From Clostridia bacterium (lineage in GTDB: Bacteria; Bacillota; Clostridia; Christensenellales; Aristaeellaceae), in assembly GCA_017545905.1 (NCBI GenBank), contig JAFWXL010000092.1:1-64000 (forward strand): a DNA stretch of 64,000 nucleotides. Reading direction: 5' to 3'. Numbering within the stretch: position 1 is the first letter of the stretch; each line of letters opens with the position of its first letter. The notes under the pieces were generated by a model. The model ran no database searches and was not told the DNA's origin. It saw only the letters and a program-made list of their open reading frames with translations. A program made the translations under genes and the position numbers. Shown here one piece after another: positions 43,910-53,247 of this stretch.

Positions 43910-45388
43910 TTGTCCCGTCGCCTGCTCGCGCTGCTTCTGGCATGCGCGCTGATGATATCCGGCCTTCCCCCGGCGGCTGTTGCCGCAGAGGCCGACCCTG
44001 AAACAGAGGAAAACGTCTGGGTGGACCCCGTACTCTCTGAGAATGCGATCCCCTGGGACGAAAAACACCCGGAGCTGCTCGATCCCAGCATGCTCTACGC
44101 GCAAAGCGCCATCCTGATTGAGGCGTCTACCGGCGAAGTGCTCTTTGAAAAGAACGCCGATGAGATCATGTATCCCGCTTCAACGACCAAGGTGCTGACC
44201 TGCTATATCGCGCTGCAGATGGCTGATCTGGAAAACGATCTGGTCACCATCTCGCAAAACGCCATTGACCTCGTCCCCCCGACCTATGCGACCATTCCGG
44301 TACGCGCCGGCGAAGAGGTCATGATGAAGGACCTGATCGCCGCAACGCTGGTGCGCTCGGGCAACGAGGGCGCCAATGCCATCGCCGAATACCTCAGCGG
44401 CAGCATTTCTTCCTTCGCCTCGCTCATGAATCAGACTGCCTCGATGCTGGGCTGCTCGTCGGATACCCACTTCACCAATCCCTCCGGCGCGCACGACGAA
44501 AACCACTACACCACCGTGCGCGACATGGCCATCATCGCCAAAGCCGCGATGAAGGACGAGCGCTTCCGCGAGATCGTCAGAAAGAACACCTATGAAATGC
44601 CCGCAACCGACGGCGTGCGCGGCGGCCACCCGCTGCGCACACTGGTGGGCGGCACGCACATCCTCGATCCGGAAAACGACTACTTCTATCCCGACGCGAT
44701 CGGCGTGAAGACTGGCTTCACCAATCCCGCCGGTTACTGCTTCGTCGGCGCCGCCAAGCGCGGCGGCATCGAGCTGATCTCCGTCATCTTCTATTCCTCC
44801 CGCCGCGGACGCTGGACGGACACGAAGAAGCTGATGGAATACGGCTTCACGCAGGTGGAATCCATCAGTCCCGAATCGCTCTACGCCGAAGATCCCCGCA
44901 CCATCGACATCACCGGCTTCTCGATGGATGATCCGGGCCACGGCGAGCTGCCTCTGGGCATCCGCGCCATAGATGACAGCAAGGACATGATCATTGTCGG
45001 CAACAAGGCCAAGATCGACCTGCTGCGCGAAAACTTCAGTCAGGTTTCCGCGATCCGCTGGACACGGGAATTCCGCGCGCCTGTGAACGTCGGCGATGTG
45101 ATGGGCATACTCACATTCTACGCCGAGTCCGGCGAAACGGCGGAATACGAGCTTGTCGCCACGCGCTCCATCGCCATGCGCGAAAATGCGCCGCCCACGC
45201 TTGAGCAGATTGAAGCCTACACCGCCGCGGATGAGAACCCGTGGCCGCGCTTCTCGTGGGATCTGCTGGTGCCGCCGGGCGCGCTGCTGCTTGCACTGCT
45301 CTGGCTGCGCCGCTTCTATCGCCGCCACCGCAAGCGCCGCCCGAAGGCGCCGGATATCAAGCCGATCAAAAAGCGCTACGTGCGATAA
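43910..45388 (+). CDS. D-alanyl-D-alanine carboxypeptidase (PBP5/DacF family)
   Basis: Trims the terminal D-alanine from wall peptides. The precursor of 492 residues has a signal peptide. The penicillin-binding motifs are STTK (91-94), SGN (150-152) and KTG (267-269, in IGVKTGFTNPAG). A PBP5-type C-terminal domain follows, then a membrane anchor (VPPGALLLALLWL) with a basic cytoplasmic tail. A TTG start at 43910 with GGAGGG six bases upstream is preferred to the GTG at 43877, which has none. It is divergent from the two-component operon and may be a target of it. Confidence 0.94.
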   Translation: MSRRLLALLLACALMISGLPPAAVAAEADPETEENVWVDPVLSENAIPWDEKHPELLDPSMLYAQSAILIEASTGEVLFEKNADEIMYPASTTKVLTCYIALQMADLENDLVTISQNAIDLVPPTYATIPVRAGEEVMMKDLIAATLVRSGNEGANAIAEYLSGSISSFASLMNQTASMLGCSSDTHFTNPSGAHDENHYTTVRDMAIIAKAAMKDERFREIVRKNTYEMPATDGVRGGHPLRTLVGGTHILDPENDYFYPDAIGVKTGFTNPAGYCFVGAAKRGGIELISVIFYSSRRGRWTDTKKLMEYGFTQVESISPESLYAEDPRTIDITGFSMDDPGHGELPLGIRAIDDSKDMIIVGNKAKIDLLRENFSQVSAIRWTREFRAPVNVGDVMGILTFYAESGETAEYELVATRSIAMRENAPPTLEQIEAYTAADENPWPRFSWDLLVPPGALLLALLWLRRFYRRHRKRRPKAPDIKPIKKRYVR

Positions 45389-45393
45389 ACGCA

Positions 45394-45427
45394 AAAACAC
45401 AGGATTCAGGCGAATCCTGTGTTTTTT
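45394..45427 (+). terminator. Terminator of the carboxypeptidase gene
   Basis: AAACACAGGATT and AATCCTGTGTTT pair and are followed by TTTTC. It also lies at the end of the convergent XRE gene. Confidence 0.85.
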
Positions 45428-45429
45428 CA

Positions 45430-45723
45430 TCATTCTGTCTTTTCGTGATGTGCTCTCAGGTCATCGATCAGCAGCATGATATGAGAGATTTCGTTTTCTG
45501 TTAAGCCCTCAATATTAAGCCCAGCACACTGATCGTAACCCAGCATCTGGTTGGGAGTTGTGTTGAAATACCTCACAAGATTCTGAAACATATCCAAAGA
45601 AGGTGTGGCGTTCTCATTTTCCCAATTTGAAACTGTCTGTTTGGATACGCCAAAGCGTTTTCCCAGTTCTTTCTGGCTGATTCCCTTCAGTATCCGAAAC
45701 TCTTTCAATCGTTCTCCAAACAT
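45430..45723 (-). CDS. XRE-family transcriptional regulator
   Basis: A 97-residue protein with an N-terminal Cro/CI helix-turn-helix (LKEFRILKGISQKELGKRFG, then VSKQTVSNWENENATPSLDM). The short C-terminal tail ends in the helix MLLIDDLRAHHEK. It is divergent from a second XRE gene at 45880, with a perfect palindrome between them. No phage genes surround the pair. Confidence 0.9.
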   Translation of the reverse strand: MFGERLKEFRILKGISQKELGKRFGVSKQTVSNWENENATPSLDMFQNLVRYFNTTPNQMLGYDQCAGLNIEGLTENEISHIMLLIDDLRAHHEKTE

Positions 45724-45792
45724 TCATAATCCCACCTAATGTTTGATATGCTTATTCTATTCAACTCTCTCCCTTCACATATAATACTCGAA

Positions 45793-45833
45793 GTCAAATT
45801 TAATTTGACATCTCGTCAGTTATACCTTATAAT
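45793..45833 (+). promoter_or_regulatory. Promoter with perfect 17-base palindromic operator
   Basis: GTCAAATTTAATTTGAC (45793-45809) is a perfect inverted repeat. Its right arm contains most of the -35 TTGACA (45805-45810). TATAAT follows after 17 bases (45828-45833). A TTGACT on the minus strand overlaps the left arm. Occupation would block the promoter of the 45880 gene and perhaps its neighbour. Confidence 0.8.
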
Positions 45834-45879
45834 TCCTAATATGATATAAATTATTTTTTAAGATATACAGAGGTGTGAA

Positions 45880-46245
45880 ATGATCGTCTCATTCCATATT
45901 ATCGGCCGGAATATCCGGTCAGCCCGCAGGGCCGCGCATCTCACGCAGGAGCAGGCCGCCGAAAAAACCGGCATTTCCGCGCTGCATTTCGGGCGCATCG
46001 AGCGCGGCGAACACGAACCTTCCATCAGGCTTCTTTCTCGGATTGCCTCTGCGCTGGATACCTCCATCTTCGCGCTTTTGTGCGGCTGTATTCTGGATAA
46101 GGAGAACCATCCTGTTCTTTTCGAATCTCCCGATCCCGCTGCGCGCGAATACGGCGAATACGTCCTCGTCCTGCTGGATGCGTATCAGGAACAGATCAGA
46201 AAAACCTACGAAGCACTTAAAGCCAGAGAGCGCGGAAATCCGTAG
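45880..46245 (+). CDS. XRE-family transcriptional regulator
   Basis: A 121-residue protein with helix-turn-helix IRSARRAAHLTQEQAAEKTG, then ISALHFGRIERGEHEPSIRL. A C-terminal helical region (YVLVLLDAYQEQIRKTYEAL) is probably for dimerisation. AGAGGTG precedes the ATG. It is the only gene in the window whose normal end is TAG. A hairpin follows (AAGTCCGCAG/CTGCGGACTT). Confidence 0.88.
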   Translation: MIVSFHIIGRNIRSARRAAHLTQEQAAEKTGISALHFGRIERGEHEPSIRLLSRIASALDTSIFALLCGCILDKENHPVLFESPDPAAREYGEYVLVLLDAYQEQIRKTYEALKARERGNP

Positions 46246-46267
46246 GCCGCATCTTCCCCTCATCCAA

Positions 46268-46303
46268 AAGAAGTCCGCAGAAATCAGGCTCTGCGGACTT
46301 GCT
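46268..46303. terminator. Hairpin between XRE gene and engB (convergent)
   Basis: AAGTCCGCAGA and TCTGCGGACTT form a strong stem. The minus-strand side has few U residues. Confidence 0.6.
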
Positions 46304-46307
46304 TCAT

Positions 46308-46925
46308 TTACTTCTGCTCCCCGTCTTCCTCAACTTCGACCTCAGCATAGCAGACTTCCTCGATTTTATTGAGGATGTCGTCCCTGCCGGTGCCGTCCTC
46401 GCTGGAGAAGGGAATCACCTGCCACGGCTGAACAGCCAGCGCACGGCAGATCGGTGCAATATGCTTCATACGTGCGCCGCGGCTGATCTTGTCCGACTTG
46501 GTTGCAATCACCGTGAACGGAATGCCGCTCTGGCGAAGGAACAGGTTCATCTCCCTGTCCTCCGTGCTCGGCTCATGGCGGATATCCACCAGATGGAACA
46601 CGTGGCAAAGATCCTCGGTCGTGGCAAAGTAATTCTGCATCATCCGTCCCCAGGATTCCTTCTCCGTCTTGCTCACCTTGGCAAAGCCATAGCCCGGCAG
46701 ATCGATGAAGTTGATCTCCTGATTGATCTGAAAGACGTTGATCAGGCGGGTCTTGCCCGGTGTGGCGCTGGTGCGCGCGAGCTTGCCGCGGCCCGTCAGC
46801 TTGTTGATCATCGAGGACTTGCCCACATTGCTCTTTCCGGCAAACGCCACCTCAGGACAGCCCTTCGTGGCAAATTCGCCGTACTCTTTCATCGAGGTGA
46901 TAAAGTCCGCGCGTTTGACTAACAT
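46308..46925 (-). CDS. engB: Ribosome-biogenesis GTPase EngB/YsxC
   Basis: Essential GTPase of large-subunit assembly. The 205-residue product has the G motifs in order: GKSNVGKSSMIN (G1), a threonine in RTSATPGKT (G2), DLPGYG (G3) and TKSDK (G4). GGAG precedes the ATG. It lies 15 bases after lon, the usual order in Bacillota. Confidence 0.97.
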   Translation of the reverse strand: MLVKRADFITSMKEYGEFATKGCPEVAFAGKSNVGKSSMINKLTGRGKLARTSATPGKTRLINVFQINQEINFIDLPGYGFAKVSKTEKESWGRMMQNYFATTEDLCHVFHLVDIRHEPSTEDREMNLFLRQSGIPFTVIATKSDKISRGARMKHIAPICRALAVQPWQVIPFSSEDGTGRDDILNKIEEVCYAEVEVEEDGEQK

Positions 46926-46940
46926 GTTTTTCTCCTATTC

Positions 46941-49352
46941 TCAGGCATGCATCCCGGCGGCAGGCACATCGCCCGCAGGTACATGCGCGCCGGCAATCAT
47001 CGCTTTTGTATTCTTTTTCGCAGCCGGCTTCTCGCACAGCGCCGCGGCCAGCACCGTATCCACCGTCTCCGCCGGAACGATCGTGATCGCGCCCAGCACG
47101 TTTTCAGGCACTTCCTCCAGATCCTTGATATTCTCCTTCGGAATGAGCACCGTGTCAATGCCGGCGCGATGCGCCGCCAGCAGCTTTTCCTTCAGGCCGC
47201 CAATCGGCAGCACGCGGCCGCGCAGCGTGATCTCACCGGTCATGGCGACATTCTGCCTGACGGCGATGCCCGTCAGCGCGGAAACCAGCGCCGTGGTCAT
47301 CGTCACGCCCGCGCTCGGGCCGTCCTTGGGCACAGCGCCTTCCGGCACATGAATGTGGATATCGAGCGTCTTGTAAAAATCCTCCGCAATACCCAGCTCC
47401 GCAGCATGCGCACGGACATAGGATTTCGCCGCACGGGCGCTCTCCTTCATCACATCGCCCAGACTGCCGGTCAGCTCCAGCTGACCCGTACCGGGCATCG
47501 TCGTCGTCTCAATCTGCAGTGTATCGCCGCCAACGACGGTATACGCCAGTCCGTTGACCACGCCGATCTCCGGCTTCTTGCCAGCCTTTTCGTAGTGATA
47601 GCGCGGCGCGCCGAGGAACTGCGTCAGCTTATCCTGCGTGATGCTGACGGTTTCAACGCCCTCGTCGATCATCTGCACGGCGCTCTTGCGAACCACCTTG
47701 CCGATCGTGCGCTGCAGACGGCGCACACCCGCCTCGCGGGTATAGCCCTGAATCAGCGCGCGCATGATCTTGTCGGTCAGCTTCACGCTCTTTGCCGGCA
47801 AGCCGTGCTCCTCAATCTGCTTGGGCAGCAAGTGGCGCTTGGCGATGTTAAGCTTCTCTTCCTCCGTATAGCCGCTGACCTCAATGAGCTCCATGCGGTC
47901 CAGCAGCGGACGCGGAATGGTATCCACAGAGTTCGCCGTGGTAATGAACATCACGCCGGACAGATCAAACGGGCATTCCAGATAGTGATCGCGGAAGGCA
48001 TTGTTCTGCGCGCTGTCGAGCACCTCAAGCATCGCGCTCGCCGGATCGCCGCGCACGTCTGAGGCCATCTTGTCGATCTCATCAAACAGGAACACCGGAT
48101 TGAGCGTGCCTGCCTGCTTGATCGAGGAGATGATCCGGCCCGGTATCGCGCCGATATACGTGCGCCTGTGACCGCGGATCTCCGCCTCATCGCGCACGCC
48201 GCCCAGCGACATCTGCACAAACTTGCGGCCCAGCGCGCGGGCGATGGATTTGGCGATGGACGTCTTGCCCACGCCGGGCGGTCCGACAAAGCAGAGCACG
48301 GGGCCCTTCATATTCTTCTTAATGCGGCAAACGGCGAGGTATTCGATCACGCGCTCCTTGACCTCCTCAAGGCCGTAGTGATCCTCCGCCAGCACGCGGC
48401 GGGCGCGCTTGAGGTCGAGGTTATCCGGCGTATTCTTTCCCCACGGCAGATCGAGCATCCACTCGATATACGTGCGGCTCACGCCGATCTCCGGGCTGCC
48501 CGGCGCCATGCGGGAGAGCCGCTCGAGCTCGCGCTCGGTCTTCTCCTTCGCCTCGTCGTTCATCGGGGTCTTTTCCAGGCGCTCACGCAGGTCGTCCACA
48601 TCGGTGGCGTCCTTGTCGCCCAGCTCCGTCTGGATCGCCTTGATCTGCTCGCGCAGGAAGTAATCCTTCTGGTTCTGCTCAATCTGCTTGCGCACGCGCG
48701 CCTGAACCTTCTTTTCCACGCCCGCAAGCTCCGTCTCGCGCACGAGGATCGCGCACACGCTTTCCAGCCTCGTCAGTTCGTCGAATTCTTCGAGCACCTG
48801 CTGGCGGTCTTCCACCTTCTGCAGCACATTGGCGGCAATCATATCCGCCAGCTGGCCCGGCTCTTCCATCTCCATGACGGACTGCGCCGTCTCCGGAGAG
48901 ATGCGTCCGCTCATCTTGCAGAAATCTTCGAAATAATGGCGGGCCGTGCGCAGCAGCGCGTCGGTCTCGATGGAGGCCGGCACGTCCTGCTCCAGCAGTT
49001 CGTCCAGCGCGCCCTCGAAGTGCGGCTCCTCCTGTGTCACAGCGCGCAGGATCGCACGGCTCTTGCCCTCCACCAGCAGGCGGATATTGTCGCCCGGCAG
49101 CTTGATTACCTGCTTGATCGCAGCGATCGTGCCCACATGATAGATATCGTCGATGCCGGGATCATCCACGTCGATGTCCCGCTGCGCAACCAGAAAGATT
49201 CTCTGATCCTCCATCATGGCGCGTTCCAGCGCGGCAATGGATTTCTTTCTGCCGACGTCAAAGTGCAGCACCATATGCGGAAAGACCATCAGCCCGCGCA
49301 GCGGCAGCATCGGCAGGCTGACCGGCTGTGTTTTCTTTTTTGCTTTGGCCAT
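46941..49352 (-). CDS. lon: ATP-dependent Lon protease
   Basis: Degrades damaged and regulatory proteins. The 803-residue product has an N-terminal substrate-binding domain, AAA+ motifs ([15 protein letters not shown], then FLFDEIDKM), and a C-terminal protease domain with [11 protein letters not shown], where the serine is catalytic. The ATG at 49352 follows AAGGAGG at nine bases; the frame's earlier TTG is unlikely. The C-terminus after the protease domain is a short alanine-rich tail. Promoter TTGCAA-17-TATAAT at 49414. Confidence 0.98.
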   Translation of the reverse strand: MAKAKKKTQPVSLPMLPLRGLMVFPHMVLHFDVGRKKSIAALERAMMEDQRIFLVAQRDIDVDDPGIDDIYHVGTIAAIKQVIKLPGDNIRLLVEGKSRAILRAVTQEEPHFEGALDELLEQDVPASIETDALLRTARHYFEDFCKMSGRISPETAQSVMEMEEPGQLADMIAANVLQKVEDRQQVLEEFDELTRLESVCAILVRETELAGVEKKVQARVRKQIEQNQKDYFLREQIKAIQTELGDKDATDVDDLRERLEKTPMNDEAKEKTERELERLSRMAPGSPEIGVSRTYIEWMLDLPWGKNTPDNLDLKRARRVLAEDHYGLEEVKERVIEYLAVCRIKKNMKGPVLCFVGPPGVGKTSIAKSIARALGRKFVQMSLGGVRDEAEIRGHRRTYIGAIPGRIISSIKQAGTLNPVFLFDEIDKMASDVRGDPASAMLEVLDSAQNNAFRDHYLECPFDLSGVMFITTANSVDTIPRPLLDRMELIEVSGYTEEEKLNIAKRHLLPKQIEEHGLPAKSVKLTDKIMRALIQGYTREAGVRRLQRTIGKVVRKSAVQMIDEGVETVSITQDKLTQFLGAPRYHYEKAGKKPEIGVVNGLAYTVVGGDTLQIETTTMPGTGQLELTGSLGDVMKESARAAKSYVRAHAAELGIAEDFYKTLDIHIHVPEGAVPKDGPSAGVTMTTALVSALTGIAVRQNVAMTGEITLRGRVLPIGGLKEKLLAAHRAGIDTVLIPKENIKDLEEVPENVLGAITIVPAETVDTVLAAALCEKPAAKKNTKAMIAGAHVPAGDVPAAGMHA

Positions 49353-49413
49353 GGCTTGTTCCTCCTTCAATACCGGCCGGTGATTCGTAAGCTAGGGCGG
49401 CCGATGTTCATCT

Positions 49414-49442
49414 ATTATACCCGAAGGATGTCCAATTTGCAA
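49414..49442 (-). promoter_or_regulatory. lon promoter
   Basis: On the minus strand, TTGCAA (49442-49437), 17 bases, TATAAT (49419-49414). No CIRCE or CtsR operator was recognised. Confidence 0.8.
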
Positions 49443-49572
49443 CCGATACAGCCTGACCAAGTATCTCCTGTCACGAAATGCAAGCCGTCTTCGCCTGTGC
49501 CGGTTCAGAACAGCCTGACAGAATCACCCGTCGGCGCTCGCCGTCGTATTCTCGATCGATTCTAACGGTATA

Positions 49573-49605
49573 GAAAAGCGAGGAACGATTCGTTCCCCGC
49601 TCTTG
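49573..49605 (-). terminator. clpX terminator
   Basis: On the minus strand GAGCGGGGAACGA pairs with TCGTTCCTCGCTT and ends TTTTC. Confidence 0.8.
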
Positions 49606-49614
49606 CAATTCTCA

Positions 49615-50928
<1,314 letters not shown>

Positions 50929-50961
50929 TTCGCACCTCAGATTCTTACTTCATAGAGAATG

Positions 50962-50989
50962 ATTTCTCCCCCGTTCGGGGGAGAAATCA
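50962..50989 (-). other. Perfect hairpin between clpP and clpX
   Basis: GATTTCTCCCCC and GGGGGAGAAATC form a 12-bp stem with a GAAC/GTTC loop. There is no U tract, so it is more likely an attenuator, RNA-processing site or stabiliser than a true terminator. Confidence 0.6.
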
Positions 50990-51007
50990 TCAGAAATCAT
51001 CAATGGA

Positions 51008-51607
51008 TTATTTGTTTCGCGGCTCGAAGATCTTGTCGACGATGCCGTATTTGAGCGCCTCCTCGGCCGTCATGAAGTAATCACGCTCCACGTCCTGCTG
51101 GATTTTTTCCAGCGGCTGGCCGGTCATTTCGCTCATCAGGGCATTCATCTTGTTCTTCGTGCGCAGCAGCCACTGCGCATGCAGCTGCACGTCGGTCGCC
51201 TGACCGCTCGCACCGCCGCTGGGCTGATGGATCATGATCTCGCTGTTAGGCAGCGCCATGCGCATGCCCGGCTCGCCGGCCATCAGCAGGAACGCGCCCA
51301 TGGACGCAGCCATGCCCAGACACACCGTGCGGACCTTCGGCTTGATGTAGCGCATGGTATCATAGATTGCCATGCCGTCGGTGACGCTGCCGCCCGGGCT
51401 GTTGATGTACATGGAGATCTCCGCATCCGGATCCTCCATCTCCAGGAACAGAAGCTGGGCCACGATGCTGTTGGCCAGCGTCTGGTTGACCTCGCCGCGC
51501 AGGAACACGACGCGATCCTTGAGCAGCCTGGAATATACGTCATAAGAGCGCTCGCCATAGGGCGTCTTCTCAATGACGCTGGGCTCAATGTAATAATTGT
51601 CAATCAT
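51008..51607 (-). CDS. clpP: ATP-dependent Clp protease proteolytic subunit
   Basis: The 199-residue serine protease subunit. The catalytic triad is S102 ([11 protein letters not shown]), H127 (IMIHQPSGG) and D176 (VERDYFMT). The substrate-channel motif [17 protein letters not shown] is present. AAGGAGG precedes the ATG. It lies between tig and clpX in one minus-strand unit. Confidence 0.98.
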   Translation of the reverse strand: MIDNYYIEPSVIEKTPYGERSYDVYSRLLKDRVVFLRGEVNQTLANSIVAQLLFLEMEDPDAEISMYINSPGGSVTDGMAIYDTMRYIKPKVRTVCLGMAASMGAFLLMAGEPGMRMALPNSEIMIHQPSGGASGQATDVQLHAQWLLRTKNKMNALMSEMTGQPLEKIQQDVERDYFMTAEEALKYGIVDKIFEPRNK

Positions 51608-51656
51608 GGATGTGCCTCCTTATCAGACTGGAAATCCGACAGGCGCGACTTCCGGA

Positions 51657-52946
51657 TTACGCCTCGACCTTCGCGTTGTCGACGAGGAACTTCACGCAGT
51701 TGTCGCGGATCGCGTCAGCCTTGAAGTACTCGATGTCGCTCTCGGACAGGCCCGCCTTGAATTCCTCGACGGTCTTGCCGGTCTGGGCAGCGAAAGTCTC
51801 CAGCTGCTTGTCGATCTGCTCCTGGGTGGCGTCGATGGCCTCGGCCTTCTCGATCGCCTCGAGCACCAGATGCGCCTTCACGCTCTTGATGGCCTGACCG
51901 CGGTAGTTCTCGCGGAAAGCCTGCATGTCGGAGCCGGTGTACTTAAGGAAGTCATCCAGCTTCAGGCCGTTGCCCATCAGGCGATACTCGAAGTCGCGCA
52001 TCATGGAATCGATCTGACGCTCGATCATCGCTTCCGGAATCATGACCTCGGCGTTCTCCAGAACCTTCTCGATCACGGCATTGGTGAAATTGTTGTTGTC
52101 GCGCTCGGCAGCCTGAGCTTCCAGTTTGGCGCGGATATCAGCCTTGTATTCGTCCAGCGTATCGAACTCGGAAATGTCCTTGGCGAAATCATCGTCCAGA
52201 GCCGGCAGCTGGGTCTCGGTGATGGAATTCACCTTGACGTGGAACACAGCGGCCTTGCCCGCCAGCTCCTCGGCGTGATACTGCTCCGGGAAGGTGACCT
52301 GAAGGTCCTTCTCCTCGCCGATGTTCATGCCGATCATCTGCTCTTCAAAGCCCGGGATGAAGCTGCCGGAGCCGATCTTGAGGGTCTGATCCTGCGCGGT
52401 GCCGCCGGCGAAAGCCACGCCGTCCACGGTGCCGGCATAGTCCAGGTTCACGGTATCGCCCTCGGCGACAGCGCGGCCCTCAACCTCGATCTCGGTCGCC
52501 TGCTTGTTGCGCTCTTCCTCAATGCGGGCGTCCACCTCAACGTCGGTGACGATGGTAGTCTCCTTCTTCACGGACACGCCCTTGTACTCGCCCAGGGTGA
52601 CGTCCGGCTTGACGAACACTTCGCAGGTGAACTTGAGGTTCTTGCCCGCGCCGATCTCCTGAATCTCGATCTCCGGACGATCGACAACCTCAATCTTCTT
52701 CTCCTCCACAGCCGGGCCGTAGACCTCGTCAAAGATCAGTTCGAAGGCCTCATCATAGAAGATGCCCTCGCCGTACATATTCTCAATCATCTTGCGCGGA
52801 GCCTTGCCCTTGCGGAAACCCGGGATGCTGACCTGATTGCGGACCTTGAGGTACGCCTTGGCCATCGCCGCGTCAAACTTGGCGCTGTCAACGTCAAACA
52901 CCATCTTGACCTTATTGCTGGCAATCTTCTCAACGGTGATGCTCAT
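51657..52946 (-). CDS. tig: Trigger factor
   Basis: Ribosome-bound chaperone and prolyl isomerase. The 429-residue product has the ribosome-binding segment PGFRKGKAPRKMIE. The central FKBP-like domain is DTVNLDYAGTVDG to IPGFEEQMIGMNIGEEKDL, followed by a long helical C-terminal domain. GGAGGAG precedes the ATG. It is the first gene of tig-clpP-clpX. Confidence 0.97.
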   Translation of the reverse strand: MSITVEKIASNKVKMVFDVDSAKFDAAMAKAYLKVRNQVSIPGFRKGKAPRKMIENMYGEGIFYDEAFELIFDEVYGPAVEEKKIEVVDRPEIEIQEIGAGKNLKFTCEVFVKPDVTLGEYKGVSVKKETTIVTDVEVDARIEEERNKQATEIEVEGRAVAEGDTVNLDYAGTVDGVAFAGGTAQDQTLKIGSGSFIPGFEEQMIGMNIGEEKDLQVTFPEQYHAEELAGKAAVFHVKVNSITETQLPALDDDFAKDISEFDTLDEYKADIRAKLEAQAAERDNNNFTNAVIEKVLENAEVMIPEAMIERQIDSMMRDFEYRLMGNGLKLDDFLKYTGSDMQAFRENYRGQAIKSVKAHLVLEAIEKAEAIDATQEQIDKQLETFAAQTGKTVEEFKAGLSESDIEYFKADAIRDNCVKFLVDNAKVEA

Positions 52947-53028
52947 ATGCTTTTGCTCCTCCTGAATATCAAACCATGTTGATTTACTTACTTATTTCTG
53001 CGCCCGGTGTCCCAAAACGCTACCCTAT

Positions 53029-53057
53029 ACTATAGCACACTTATGAAAGAAGATCAA
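53029..53057 (-). promoter_or_regulatory. tig promoter
   Basis: On the minus strand, TTGATC (53057-53052), 17 bases, TATAGT (53034-53029). The rest of the 300-base gap before the next plus gene holds nothing I can identify; it is pyrimidine-rich on the plus strand. Confidence 0.75.
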
Positions 53058-53247
53058 TCCTCAATCGTCCGGCAAAATGCAGATTTTCCCGGTTTTCATC
53101 AGCTTTTTCCCGTCTATTCTTCATCATTTCCCGTCAGTCACCATTGGTATGCGTATACCGGGCGCATTATGCCGGTTTCTTTTTTCACACATAATCGTGC
53201 GTCACGCCGCGCACACTGCATGCATCTGCAAGCAGGAGGCAAGTCTC

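Noticed and set aside
45430..46245. Prophage immunity region because of two XRE regulators
   Set aside because: No integrase, terminase, structural or lysis genes occur on either side.
49443..49572. Hidden small gene or RNA between lon promoter and clpX terminator
   Set aside because: No ribosome site with a credible frame and no clear conserved structure could be found.
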